NCBI GenBank assembly: GCA_902493855.1
Contig: CABUQV010000021.1
Coordinates: forward strand, 1-30,801
Reading direction: 5' to 3'
DNA: 30,801 nt
Source: an uncultured Collinsella sp.
GTDB taxonomy: Bacteria; Actinomycetota; Coriobacteriia; Coriobacteriales; Coriobacteriaceae
Shown: in pieces, positions 22,998 through 30,764 of the stretch
How positions within the stretch are numbered: position 1 is the stretch's first letter
Layout: every line of letters starts with the position of its first letter
Notes under the pieces: model-generated
Database searches by the model: none
What the model was told of the DNA's origin: nothing
What the model saw: the letters and a program-made list of their open reading frames with translations, nothing else
Made by a program: the position numbers and the translations under genes

Positions 22998-24305
22998 ATG
23001 TTCTGCTCGCAGTGTGGCGCCCCCATGGGCGATAACGACAAGTTCTGCGGCGTGTGTGGTGCTCCTAATGCCGGTGCCGCTGGCCCCGCTCCCCAGGGAC
23101 AGCCTCAGTCCCAGCAGTTTGTTCCGCAGCCGCCCGTGGCGAATGCGCCAAAGGGCTGTGTGGCTCAGGCGTTCCAAGATATGACCAAGACTCCGGGCGT
23201 GCTTCAGCGTGTATGCCAAATTGCGTTTTTGCCGGCGCTGATTTGCGTTGTGTCGGTGCTCGTGTTGTTTATTCCCGTTATTGGCGGCATTGCGGCTGCC
23301 ATCGGCTTTTTGGCAGCTTGCATTGCGAGTGTGTGCGGTTCCGGCTTCGGTATCGAGTGGGGTCGCGATCTGTCGCTCAAGGTCGATGACGGCATGGACC
23401 GTCCACTCATGCGTTCCACGTCGTTTGGTCTCGGAGTCTTTTCGAGCGTTATTTCGGTCGTGCTCGAGGTTATCGCTGCCATTCCCGTTATCGGTGTAGT
23501 GCTTTCGCTGGTGGAGGGCGTGGTAATTGGCGCCGCGGGCTCGTATTCTTATTACGGCTCTTATGCGCTCGAAGCTGCGCTGTTTGGCTCGCTTGGCCTG
23601 CTTGTCCTGGCTCTGATTGCCTCGGCGATTCTGGGTGTCTTCTTTAAGATGTTCGCCGACATCGCCGTGATGCACTTTGCGGTGACCGGTCGCGTCGAGA
23701 GCGCGTTTTCGCTCGATAAGGTCTGGGCGGCCTTTAAGCACAACAAGACCAAGCTGTTCTGCGCTTCGTTCCTTCCCGAGTTTTTGACGGGCCTGGTCGC
23801 CAACGTTGTCACATGGATCTTGACGGTCGTCTTTGGCGCCATTGCCTCTGTCGGTATGTATAGCTACTACTATCGTCCTACGGGTATTGAGGCAATTGTT
23901 ACCGGCGGTGGCGTCACGCTCGCGCTGTTCTTGGTGCTGGTCGCTTTTGTCACCGTATTTCTTACGGTCTTTGGCAAGATGCTCAAGCACCGTGCCGTTG
24001 GCTATTGGGCCGCACGCTATGCAAGCGAGTGGGCCGATGAGGATAAGGACGACGTCCTGACTTTTGTGTTGCCCTTCGAGAAGAAGTCCGCTCCCTCGGG
24101 TTACGGTGCTCCGGATGCTTCGCCGGCACCTGCACCCGCTCCCGCGACCGATCCTGAGCCGGCGCCCGAGCCTGAACCGGCGCCCGAGTCTGAGACGGCA
24201 TCTGAGCCCGAGCCTGCGCCTGCGCCCGAGCCTGATCCTGAGCCGGCACCTGCACCTGAGTCGGTGTCCGAGCCAAGCTCCGACGAGGAGCCTCAGGACG
24301 AGTAG
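22998..24305 (+). CDS. Zinc-ribbon DUF4013-like membrane protein with a Pro/Glu-rich tail
   Basis: A 435-residue protein with three parts. Residues 1-24 form a zinc ribbon (C3, C6, C17, C20: CSQCGAPM...CGVCGAP). After a Gln/Pro-rich linker, about 60-365 hold eight or so hydrophobic segments that look like DUF4013, with the dispersed signature VDDGMDRPLMRSTSFGLG. The last 60 residues are a low-complexity tail of PEPAPEP- and APAPE-type repeats. ATG 22998 is chosen because GAAGGGA lies 7 nt upstream and the zinc ribbon starts two codons later; an in-frame ATG lies at 22926 but would put 24 poorly conserved residues before it. TTGACC at 22915-22920 is a possible -35. A perfect hairpin at 24355 follows the gene. 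Confidence 0.8.
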   Translation: MFCSQCGAPMGDNDKFCGVCGAPNAGAAGPAPQGQPQSQQFVPQPPVANAPKGCVAQAFQDMTKTPGVLQRVCQIAFLPALICVVSVLVLFIPVIGGIAAAIGFLAACIASVCGSGFGIEWGRDLSLKVDDGMDRPLMRSTSFGLGVFSSVISVVLEVIAAIPVIGVVLSLVEGVVIGAAGSYSYYGSYALEAALFGSLGLLVLALIASAILGVFFKMFADIAVMHFAVTGRVESAFSLDKVWAAFKHNKTKLFCASFLPEFLTGLVANVVTWILTVVFGAIASVGMYSYYYRPTGIEAIVTGGGVTLALFLVLVAFVTVFLTVFGKMLKHRAVGYWAARYASEWADEDKDDVLTFVLPFEKKSAPSGYGAPDASPAPAPAPATDPEPAPEPEPAPESETASEPEPAPAPEPDPEPAPAPESVSEPSSDEEPQDE

Positions 24306-24354
24306 CCACGCCGCCTGCTATTTGGGGACGGGCTAGAAATAGCGCTTGAAGAAT

Positions 24355-24392
24355 GAGCGGGGGCGGACGTTTCGATACGTCCGCCCCCGCTC
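24355..24392. terminator. Strong bidirectional-type hairpin between convergent genes
   Basis: A perfect 16-bp stem (24355-24370 and 24377-24392) with a 6-nt loop, TTCGAT. It lies between the plus-strand gene ending at 24305 and the minus-strand gene ending at 24428. T-runs are poor on either side. Confidence 0.7.
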
Positions 24393-24427
24393 TGCTTTAG
24401 CCAGGCTGTTATGGATGGGTGTGACGA

Positions 24428-25891
24428 CTACTCGTCGTGCTTCTCCTCGCGGCGTGCAGCAGCGCGTGCGTCGTGGATGCCCTTGATCGCGGCATGGCGA
24501 GCCGTTCGGGCATCATGGATGGCGTCGCGAGCCTCGGCGGTCGTCGCCTTGGCAGAGCGCAACTTGGCGGCCAGGTCGGGGTTGGTTTCGGCGACCGCGG
24601 TAATCGCGGGGCCGTCGAGCTCCTCTTGCGTGGGCTCGGCCAAAAAGTCGATAGCATACTGGGCGGCCACCATGGAGCCCTTTGCCAGCACGGTCTCGTC
24701 AATCTTGTAAAAGCAGGAATGCTGGGCGTACGTGGCGCCAATCTTGGGGTTGCGCGTACCTACAAAGGCGAGTACGCCCGGTACGCGGCGCAGGTACTCC
24801 GAAAAATCCTCGCCCGAAAGCGTGCCGCGGTAATGGCCTTGACCGGTGGGACCCAGGCATTTGATTACAGCCTGACGACAACGCTCGCTCGAGGCGGCGT
24901 CGTTTTCGACCTTGTAGTTGGCGATGGTGTAGTCGGTGAGCTCTGCCTCGGCGCCCAAGGCGGCCGCGGTATGCTCCACGATGCGGCGCATAAGCTCCGG
25001 CATTTCCTCGTGGGTCGAATCGCCGTAGGTGCGCACCGTGCCGGCGAGGTAGGCCGTGCCGGCGATAACATTGCGCGCGGTGCCGCCGTGCAGCTCGCCG
25101 ACGGTGATGACAGCCGGCTCATAGGGGCTGATCTCGCGCGAAACGATGGTCTGCAGGGCATTGACGATCTCGGCGGCCACCATGACGGCGTCGTGGCCGC
25201 GTTGGGGCATGGCGCCATGGCACGAGGTGCCGCGGACATCAATGCGGAACCAGTCGGTATTGGCCATGCGCGGACCGGGCTCGCAGCTTACGGTGCCGGC
25301 GTCAACCTCACTCCAGATGTGCGCGGCGTAGGCGCCATCGACGCCGTCGAGCACGCCCGTGCCGATCATGAGTTTCGCGCCCTGGCCGTTTTCCTCACTG
25401 GGCTGGAAGACGATGCGGACCTCGCCGTGGATGTCGTCGGTCATATGGCGCAGAATCTGCAACGTGCCGAGCATCATGGCGATGTGGCAGTCATGGCCGC
25501 AGGCGTGCATGCAGCCCTCGTTGACGCTGGCGAACTCCTCGCCGGTCTGTTCGGTGACGGGCAGAGCGTCGATATCCGCACGCAGCAGGATACGGCGGCG
25601 CGGCGTGCCGTCCTCGCGATAGGCATCCGGCGCGGTACCGCGAAGCGTTGCCACCAAGCCGGTCTTGAGCGGACGCTCGTAGGGGATATTCATGGCGTCG
25701 AGCTGGTTGGCGATGTCAGAAGTCGTGCGCTCCTCGGCGAGGCTCAGCTCCGGGTGCTTATGGAAGTGGCGGCGCTGCTTGATGATATAGGGTTCAAACT
25801 CGGTAGCGATATCTTGGATGGCTGCGGTGACGTCGTCAGCCGCGCGAGCCTCGGTCGCCGCCATAATCTGCTGTGCCTTGGTCTTCGTCAT
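24428..25891 (-). CDS. M20 family metallopeptidase/amidohydrolase
   Basis: A 487-residue cytosolic amidohydrolase of the M20D type (relatives hydrolyse hippurate-, IAA- or N-acyl-amino-acid amides). Di-metal motifs are visible: RADIDALPVTEQTG (104-117), HACGHDCH (129-136, with C131, H133 and H136 as ligands), the acidic pair in PSEENGQGAK (E166, E167), and the later HIW (H191). The first 25 residues and the last 50 exceed the core. The C-terminus carries two similar charged stretches, DAIHDARTARHAAIK and GIHDARAAARREEK, after AEARDA. ATG 25891 follows AAGGAGC. The open frame continues upstream to 26626, but only the part from 25891 shows homology-like sequence. It is divergent from the hydrolase at 26048. 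Confidence 0.92.
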   Translation of the reverse strand: MTKTKAQQIMAATEARAADDVTAAIQDIATEFEPYIIKQRRHFHKHPELSLAEERTTSDIANQLDAMNIPYERPLKTGLVATLRGTAPDAYREDGTPRRRILLRADIDALPVTEQTGEEFASVNEGCMHACGHDCHIAMMLGTLQILRHMTDDIHGEVRIVFQPSEENGQGAKLMIGTGVLDGVDGAYAAHIWSEVDAGTVSCEPGPRMANTDWFRIDVRGTSCHGAMPQRGHDAVMVAAEIVNALQTIVSREISPYEPAVITVGELHGGTARNVIAGTAYLAGTVRTYGDSTHEEMPELMRRIVEHTAAALGAEAELTDYTIANYKVENDAASSERCRQAVIKCLGPTGQGHYRGTLSGEDFSEYLRRVPGVLAFVGTRNPKIGATYAQHSCFYKIDETVLAKGSMVAAQYAIDFLAEPTQEELDGPAITAVAETNPDLAAKLRSAKATTAEARDAIHDARTARHAAIKGIHDARAAARREEKHDE

Positions 25892-26047
25892 GGTCGATTT
25901 GCTCCTTGCTGGGTTGATCGCAAAATCGTACAGGCTCTCTTCAGTATGCCACCTGCCGCTAGGGCTGGTAAAGTTGCCGTTTGCCGCTTGGGGTTTTGTT
26001 ACAAGGGCGGGGGAGTACACTCGGGGGTGTTGAATTTCCTGCCAGAG

Positions 26048-27697
26048 ATGGGGATGCCCATGCAACATATCGATCGGATTATCCGCTCCAAGAACGTCTT
26101 TACCGCGCAAGACGGTATCGATACCGCCCGCGAGCTGGCGATTGCCATCGCAGGCGACCGTATCGTCGCAGTCGGTGCGCCCGATGACGTGATCGCCGCC
26201 GTTCCCGCCGCCACGTCGGTTATCGATTACGGCGAGCAGTTTGTCTGCCCCGGTTTCCATGACGCTCATCTGCACTTCTTCCATACCTCGGTCGGCTCCT
26301 CGCCGTACATGCTCATGGATATGGGCACGTCCGAGGCTGCGCTGGTGCAGCACGCGCTCGAGTTTTCCCGGGACCTGCCCGACGACGCTTGGGTTGTGAC
26401 GCAGGGCTGGCGCGACTACCGTTGGGACCCGCCCGAGCATCCTACCAAGGCGTCGCTCGATGCGGCATTCCCCGATCGTCCCTGCGTTATGTATTCGGGC
26501 GACGGGCATACGCTTTGGCTCAACAGCCGCGCACTCGAGGCGCTCGGCGTCACACGCGACAGCGAGCCGCCAGCGGGCGGCAGCTACGACAAGGATGCAA
26601 ACGGCGAGCTCACGGGCATTGCTCACGAGGCGGCTGCCATGCAGCTGCTACCGCGCTGCCTTGAGTGGCTGGGCGAGGATCGCATCGCAAGCGCTTACGC
26701 CGATCAAATGAGGCGGATGGCCGAGCAGGGCATCACCTCGATATGCGATATGTCGCTCATGCCCATGCCGGGCTGCGACTTTATCCGCGACGACGTCTAC
26801 GACAAACTGCAGGCAGCCGGCAAACTGGGCATCCGAGCCCATCTATTCCCCACACTGCTGGATGACCAATCGCGCTTGGAAGAACTCCAGACCCGCTACG
26901 TGAACAACGCGCTGCTCTCGGCGCCTGGTTTTAAGCAGTTCTTCGATGGCGTGTCGAGCGAACACACGGCATATCTCACCGAGCCCTATACCAATCCGCG
27001 CTTCCCGGGCGACCAGGGCCGTCTGACGGTTCCCGCCGAGCGCATGCGCAAGCTGGTTCTGGCGGCTGCGGAGCGTGGCCACACTGTGCGTATTCACGTC
27101 ATCGGCGACGGTGCCATCCATGCCGCGCTCGATATCTTTGAGGAGGCCGCCGACCTGTACGGCCTGCCCCAGCACGGTCATAACACGCTCGAGCATCTGG
27201 AGAACCTCTTGCCCGAGGACATCGATCGTCTACGCAAGCTTAACGTCGTTGCCTCGAGCCAGCCCTGTCACATTACACTCGACCCGGGCGGCCCCGAGCG
27301 CGACCTGGGCTTGGAGCGCAGCCGCATCATGTGGCCGTTTGCGACCTATAAGCAGCGCGGCATTCGCCAAGCCTTCGGCACCGATAGCCCCATAACAGCT
27401 GTTACCAGCATGAACGTGCTCTACACGGCTATCACGCGCCAGGACCCCAAAAGCCACTGGCCCGAGGGCGGCTGGTTGCCGAGCGAGCGCATCGATGCAG
27501 CAACGGCCCTGCGCAACTACACTCTGGGCAGCGCCTACGCGGCAGGCGACGAGCAAAACCTCGGCAGCTTGGAGCCAGGCAAATACGCCGACCTGGTAGT
27601 CCTGGACCAAAACCCGCTCACCGTTGACCCCCAAGAGCTCCAGGTCACCAAGGTTCAGGCCACCTACCTGGCAGGCAACTTGATTTACGAGCGCTAA
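26048..27697 (+). CDS. YtcJ-like metal-dependent amidohydrolase (Amidohydro_3)
   Basis: A 549-residue member of the Amidohydro_3 family. These hydrolyse formamide-like or other C-N bonds, and substrates are mostly unknown. After an N-terminal beta-sandwich segment comes the metal-binding HxH in CPGFHDAHLHFFHTS, then VRIHVIGDGAIHAALDIFE and TLEHLENLL in mid-barrel, then AFGTDSPITAVTSMNVLYTA with the metal-binding aspartate. The gene closes with the signature GSLEPGKYADLVVLDQNPL. Start choice is uncertain: ATGs at 26048, 26054 and 26060 lie together, and a GTG lies at 26027. 26048 was kept. The gene is divergent from the M20 peptidase with a 156-bp spacer, so both may share one regulator, perhaps for breakdown of amide or peptide-like compounds. 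Confidence 0.9.
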   Translation: MGMPMQHIDRIIRSKNVFTAQDGIDTARELAIAIAGDRIVAVGAPDDVIAAVPAATSVIDYGEQFVCPGFHDAHLHFFHTSVGSSPYMLMDMGTSEAALVQHALEFSRDLPDDAWVVTQGWRDYRWDPPEHPTKASLDAAFPDRPCVMYSGDGHTLWLNSRALEALGVTRDSEPPAGGSYDKDANGELTGIAHEAAAMQLLPRCLEWLGEDRIASAYADQMRRMAEQGITSICDMSLMPMPGCDFIRDDVYDKLQAAGKLGIRAHLFPTLLDDQSRLEELQTRYVNNALLSAPGFKQFFDGVSSEHTAYLTEPYTNPRFPGDQGRLTVPAERMRKLVLAAAERGHTVRIHVIGDGAIHAALDIFEEAADLYGLPQHGHNTLEHLENLLPEDIDRLRKLNVVASSQPCHITLDPGGPERDLGLERSRIMWPFATYKQRGIRQAFGTDSPITAVTSMNVLYTAITRQDPKSHWPEGGWLPSERIDAATALRNYTLGSAYAAGDEQNLGSLEPGKYADLVVLDQNPLTVDPQELQVTKVQATYLAGNLIYER

Positions 27698-27715
27698 TAT
27701 TCATGTCGTACCGTT

Positions 27716-27770
27716 AAACGCGGCTCGCGCAGCCTATTTTGGGATGGCGCTCGAGCCGCGTTTGCGTTTT
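27716..27770 (+). terminator. Terminator after the amidohydrolase gene
   Basis: AAACGCGGCTCG (27716-27727) pairs perfectly with CGAGCCGCGTTT (27752-27763), followed by GCGTTTT. The 24-nt loop can pair further (GCGC, GCC/GGC). Confidence 0.75.
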
Positions 27771-28251
27771 GGTGGGGATCTGCCATGAGCGTCCCTGCTC
27801 TGTTGGATTTGGGTGCGGGGCGGAGGTGCTGCTGCCCCGCGATCAATTTGGACACCAGCAATGCTATCTCTTGGTGTTTTGCATACTTCCCATTACAGAT
27901 TGCATAAAAAGGCTGGGATGTCCTTCCTGATCCTGATGTACCCCCGCCCGTGCCGTGCAAAAAACGGAGTATTCAGCACCGCGAGCTCTGCCGGTGCCGC
28001 TGCAGTCGGGTGGCATTGTGGAGGTCGACGTCATTTTGGGGTCCGGCGCGGCGCGAAGCATGCCTTTTTGTCCTGACGGGGTTTGCCTGCCGACTCAAAT
28101 CGCCGGTCGAAGGCGTCCTTGGGACCAATATGGTGTGTCCGGCGTGTATGCAGCCGTCCTGGCTTGCTGAATACTCCCAAAAATGCACGGCGCTCCCCAG
28201 GGGACCCGTGCGCGCAGCGAAAACCATGCCCACGTCCCTATCCGCATCGCC
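27771..28251. other. Non-coding stretch without recognisable gene
   Basis: About 480 bp between the amidohydrolase terminator and the large palindrome. The only ORFs are short, overlap one another on both strands, lack ribosome-binding sites and show no familiar motifs. The stretch contains the inverted repeat at 27952-28191. Nothing tRNA-like was seen. It may hold an unannotated structured RNA or a decayed mobile element. Confidence 0.6.
27952..28191. repeat. Inverted repeat pair, 27 bp each, 240 bp span
   Basis: GCCGTGCA (27952-27959) and GGAGTATTCAGCA (27966-27978) recur in reverse complement as TGCTGAATACTCC (28165-28177) and TGCACGGC (28184-28191). The 6 bases between the two blocks are A-rich on the plus strand in both arms, so they do not pair. 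It could be the ends of a small non-autonomous element or two copies of a motif. Confidence 0.6.
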
Positions 28252-28495
28252 ATTTTGCTGCACTGACTTTTCTGAATGCCGGGACCGAATTAGTTAACCT
28301 GCCTCCCGTGTGGCTCCGGAGGGGCGGGGCATAAGGTTTATCGCGAGTTCCGCACGAGCCGAAGGCCACTTAATGTGGCCTTCGTGCGAGCAGGACTGCC
28401 CGAGCAGGAAACCTTATGCCCCGCCCCTCCGGAGCCACACGGGAGGCATCGCTAAGTTATCCTCCGGCATTCAGAAAATCTAAGTGCCAAAAAAT
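28252..28495. repeat. 244-bp near-palindrome with a perfect 39-bp stem
   Basis: The centre is a 14-bp hairpin (28351-28369 with 28375-28388, a 5-nt bulge and a 5-nt loop, TTAAT). Outside it is a perfect 39-bp inverted repeat (28301-28339 and 28409-28447). Next is an internal loop of 18 and 16 nt, then a perfect 15-bp stem (28268-28282 and 28464-28478) and a further 5-bp GCACT/AGTGC stem. AT-rich ends at about 28252 and 28495 are partly complementary. There is no T-run beyond, so it is not a usual terminator. It ends about 120 bp before groES. Confidence 0.9.
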
Positions 28496-28516
28496 AAGAT
28501 TTTTTGACTCTGTGTT

Positions 28517-28588
28517 GTATAACCCGCCATTCGTGGGTACCATTCAACGCGTACGCAAACAAAAAGGGTTAATTCGCGTGGTATAACC
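28517..28588 (+). promoter_or_regulatory. Probable groES promoter region with repeated GTATAACC
   Basis: GTATAACC occurs at 28517-28524 and again at 28581-28588, each containing a TATAAC that resembles a -10 box. Neither has a clear -35 at 16 to 18 bp. The second lies within CGCG-TGGTATAACC-GCGCG, a short imperfect palindrome about 28 bp before the start codon. No CIRCE or HAIR element was seen. Confidence 0.4.
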
Positions 28589-28615
28589 GCGCGGCCCAAA
28601 AAGGAGGAGACAAGC

Positions 28616-28909
28616 ATGTCGTCTTTGAAGCCGCTTGCAGATCGTGTTCTGGTCAAGCCCGACGAGGCCGAGCAGAAGACCGCTTCTGGTCTGTATATCG
28701 CCAGCAACGCTCAGGAGAAACCGCAGCGTGGCACCATCGTTGCCGTTGGCGCCGGCAAGGTCAACGACAAGGGTGAGCGCATCCCCATGGACGTCAAGGT
28801 TGGCGACGTTGTCATCTACGGTAAGTTCGGTGGCAACGAGGTCAAGGTCGACGGCGAGAAGTATCTGCTGATGCGCGCCGACGACATCTACGCCGTCGTC
28901 GAGGCCTAG
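28616..28909 (+). CDS. groES: Co-chaperonin GroES
   Basis: A 97-residue GroES, normal length. It forms the heptameric lid of the GroEL cage in the cytosol. The start MSSLKPLADRVLVKPDEAEQ, the mobile loop (EQKTASGLYI, about 19-28), the roof-loop region and the C-terminal GEKYLLMRADDIYAVVEA are all typical. ATG 28616 follows AAAGGAGGAG. groEL begins 96 bp later, so both are likely to be transcribed together from the region at 28517-28588. The upstream palindrome at 28252 is its most unusual neighbour. Confidence 0.97.
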   Translation: MSSLKPLADRVLVKPDEAEQKTASGLYIASNAQEKPQRGTIVAVGAGKVNDKGERIPMDVKVGDVVIYGKFGGNEVKVDGEKYLLMRADDIYAVVEA

Positions 28910-29005
28910 TCTCGTCAGAATCTCTGATTCGTCTTTGAACGCGCCCGCCGCACAGGACTCGGAAGCGGCGACGCGAGTCACATTTCTTTTGGAGGATTAC
29001 CTACC

Positions 29006-30643
29006 ATGGCAAAGAACATTACGTTCAACACCGATGCCCGCGCTAAGCTTGCCAAGGGCGTCAACACTCTGGCCGATGCCGTTACCGTCACCATGGGCCC
29101 CAAGGGTCGCTACGTTGCGCTGCAGCGCACGTTCGGTGCTCCGACCATCACCAACGACGGCGTTTCCGTCGCCAAGGAGATTGAGCTCGAGGACAACATC
29201 GAGAACATGGGCGCCCAGCTGGTGAAGGAGGTCGCCACCAAGACCAACGACACCGTGGGTGACGGCACCACCACCGCAACCCTGCTCGCTCAGGCTATCG
29301 TCAACGACGGTCTGCGTAACGTCGCCGCCGGTGCCAACCCGCTGGCCATCCGTCGCGGCATCGACAAGGCTGTAAACGCCGCCGTCGCCGAGATGAAGAA
29401 GCAGGCCAAGCCGGTCGAGACCAAGGAGCAGATCGCTTCCGTCGGTACCATCTCTGCCGGTGACCCCGAGGTCGGTGAGAAGATCGCCGAGGCCATGGAG
29501 GTCGTGGGCAAGGACGGCGTCATCACCGTCGAGGATTCCCAGACGTTCGACATCACCATCGACACCGTCGAGGGCATGCAGTTCGACAAGGGCTATGTCT
29601 CCGCTTACTTCGTCACGGATAACGACCGCATGGAGGCCGTGATGAAGGATCCGTACATCCTCATCACCGACCAGAAGATCTCCAGCGTTCAGGACATTAT
29701 GCCCGTTCTCGAGGCTGTCCAGCGCGCTGGCCGTGGCCTGCTCATCATCGCTGAGGACATCGACGGCGAGGCTCTGCCTACCCTGGTTCTCAACAAGATC
29801 CGTGGCGCCCTCAACGTCTGCGCCGTCAAGGCTCCGGGCTACGGCGATCGCCGCAAGCGTATCCTCGAGGACATCGCCGTCCTCACCGGTGGTCAGGCCG
29901 CTCTGGACGAGCTGGGCGTGAAGGTCGCTGACATCACTGCCGATATGCTCGGTACCGCTAAGTCCGTTACCATCTCCAAGGACAACACCGTCGTCGTCGG
30001 CGGCGCTGGCTCCAAGGAGGCCATCGACGCTCGTATCGCTCAGATCAAGGGTGAGATGGAGAACACCACCTCTGACTTCGACCGTGAGAAGCTCCAGGAG
30101 CGCCTGGCCAAGCTCTCCGGTGGCGTTGCCGTCATCAAGGTCGGCGCTGCTACCGAGTCCGAGCTCAAGGAGATCAAGCATCGCGTCGAGGATGCCCTTC
30201 AGGCTACCCGCGCTGCTGTCGAGGAGGGCATTGTCGCTGGCGGCGGCGTCGCCTTCATGGACGCTGCGCCTGCGCTCGACGCCGTTGAGCTTGACGACCC
30301 CGAGGAGAAGATCGGCGTCGACATCGTCAAGAAGGCTCTGACTGCTCCGGTCGCCACCATCGCCAAGAACGCTGGCTTTGAGGGCGCTGTCGTGGTCGAC
30401 AAGGTTGCCGAGCTGCCCGCCGGCCAGGGTCTCAACTCTGCCAACGGCGAGTTGGGCGACATGATCGAGATGGGCGTCCTCGACCCCGTCAAGGTCAGCC
30501 GCGTCACCCTGCAGAACGCTGCTTCTGTCGCCAGCCTGATCCTCATCACCGAGGCTACCGTCTCCGATGTGCCCAAGAACACTCAGCTTGAGGACGCTAT
30601 CGCTGCTGCTACCGCTGGTCAGCAGGGCGGCGGTATGTACTAA
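29006..30643 (+). CDS. groEL: Chaperonin GroEL
   Basis: A 545-residue group I chaperonin subunit that folds proteins inside a double heptameric ring with ATP. It shows the ATP-binding start (NTLADAVTVTMGPKGRYV), GDGTTTATLLAQAIV at about 86-100, the apical-domain signature GKDGVITVEDSQTFD, and AAVEEGIVAGGGVAF with the later catalytic aspartate. The tail is short and ends GGQQGGGMY instead of a long GGM repeat. ATG 29006 has TTGGAGGA upstream. It is the second gene of the groESL operon, as in a separate groES-groEL pair, and is followed by the terminator at 30721. Confidence 0.98.
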   Translation: MAKNITFNTDARAKLAKGVNTLADAVTVTMGPKGRYVALQRTFGAPTITNDGVSVAKEIELEDNIENMGAQLVKEVATKTNDTVGDGTTTATLLAQAIVNDGLRNVAAGANPLAIRRGIDKAVNAAVAEMKKQAKPVETKEQIASVGTISAGDPEVGEKIAEAMEVVGKDGVITVEDSQTFDITIDTVEGMQFDKGYVSAYFVTDNDRMEAVMKDPYILITDQKISSVQDIMPVLEAVQRAGRGLLIIAEDIDGEALPTLVLNKIRGALNVCAVKAPGYGDRRKRILEDIAVLTGGQAALDELGVKVADITADMLGTAKSVTISKDNTVVVGGAGSKEAIDARIAQIKGEMENTTSDFDREKLQERLAKLSGGVAVIKVGAATESELKEIKHRVEDALQATRAAVEEGIVAGGGVAFMDAAPALDAVELDDPEEKIGVDIVKKALTAPVATIAKNAGFEGAVVVDKVAELPAGQGLNSANGELGDMIEMGVLDPVKVSRVTLQNAASVASLILITEATVSDVPKNTQLEDAIAAATAGQQGGGMY

Positions 30644-30720
30644 GGCCGACAAGGTCTAGAACTCCCACCGGGAATCCGGGGGCGTGACGGGGTTTCTCTC
30701 CGGAACGTCCTCGGACATGC

Positions 30721-30764
30721 AAAGAGGCTCCGCATCGCGCTTCGCGCTGCGGAGCCTCTTTGCG
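30721..30764 (+). terminator. Rho-independent terminator of groESL
   Basis: AAAGAGGCTCCGCA (30721-30734) pairs perfectly with TGCGGAGCCTCTTT (30748-30761). An inner GCGC/GCGC pair closes a TTC loop. The T-run is short (TTT then GCG). Confidence 0.85.

Noticed and set aside
24428..26626. Minus-strand frame extending the M20 gene to 26626
   Set aside because: The upstream part is antisense to the amidohydrolase. A good ribosome-binding site and start occur at 25891.
24437..27697. One very long plus-strand frame (1086 codons) covering the amidohydrolase and more
   Set aside because: Only the part from about 26048 has family motifs. The rest is antisense to the M20 gene, which has its own intact motifs.
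27771..28251. Small ORFs in the gene-free stretch before the palindrome
   Set aside because: They overlap in several frames, lack ribosome-binding sites, and show no motifs or plausible composition.
28252..28495. The large palindrome as a rho-independent terminator of an upstream gene
   Set aside because: No T-run follows either arm. The upstream gene already has a terminator at 27716, and the structure is far larger than needed.
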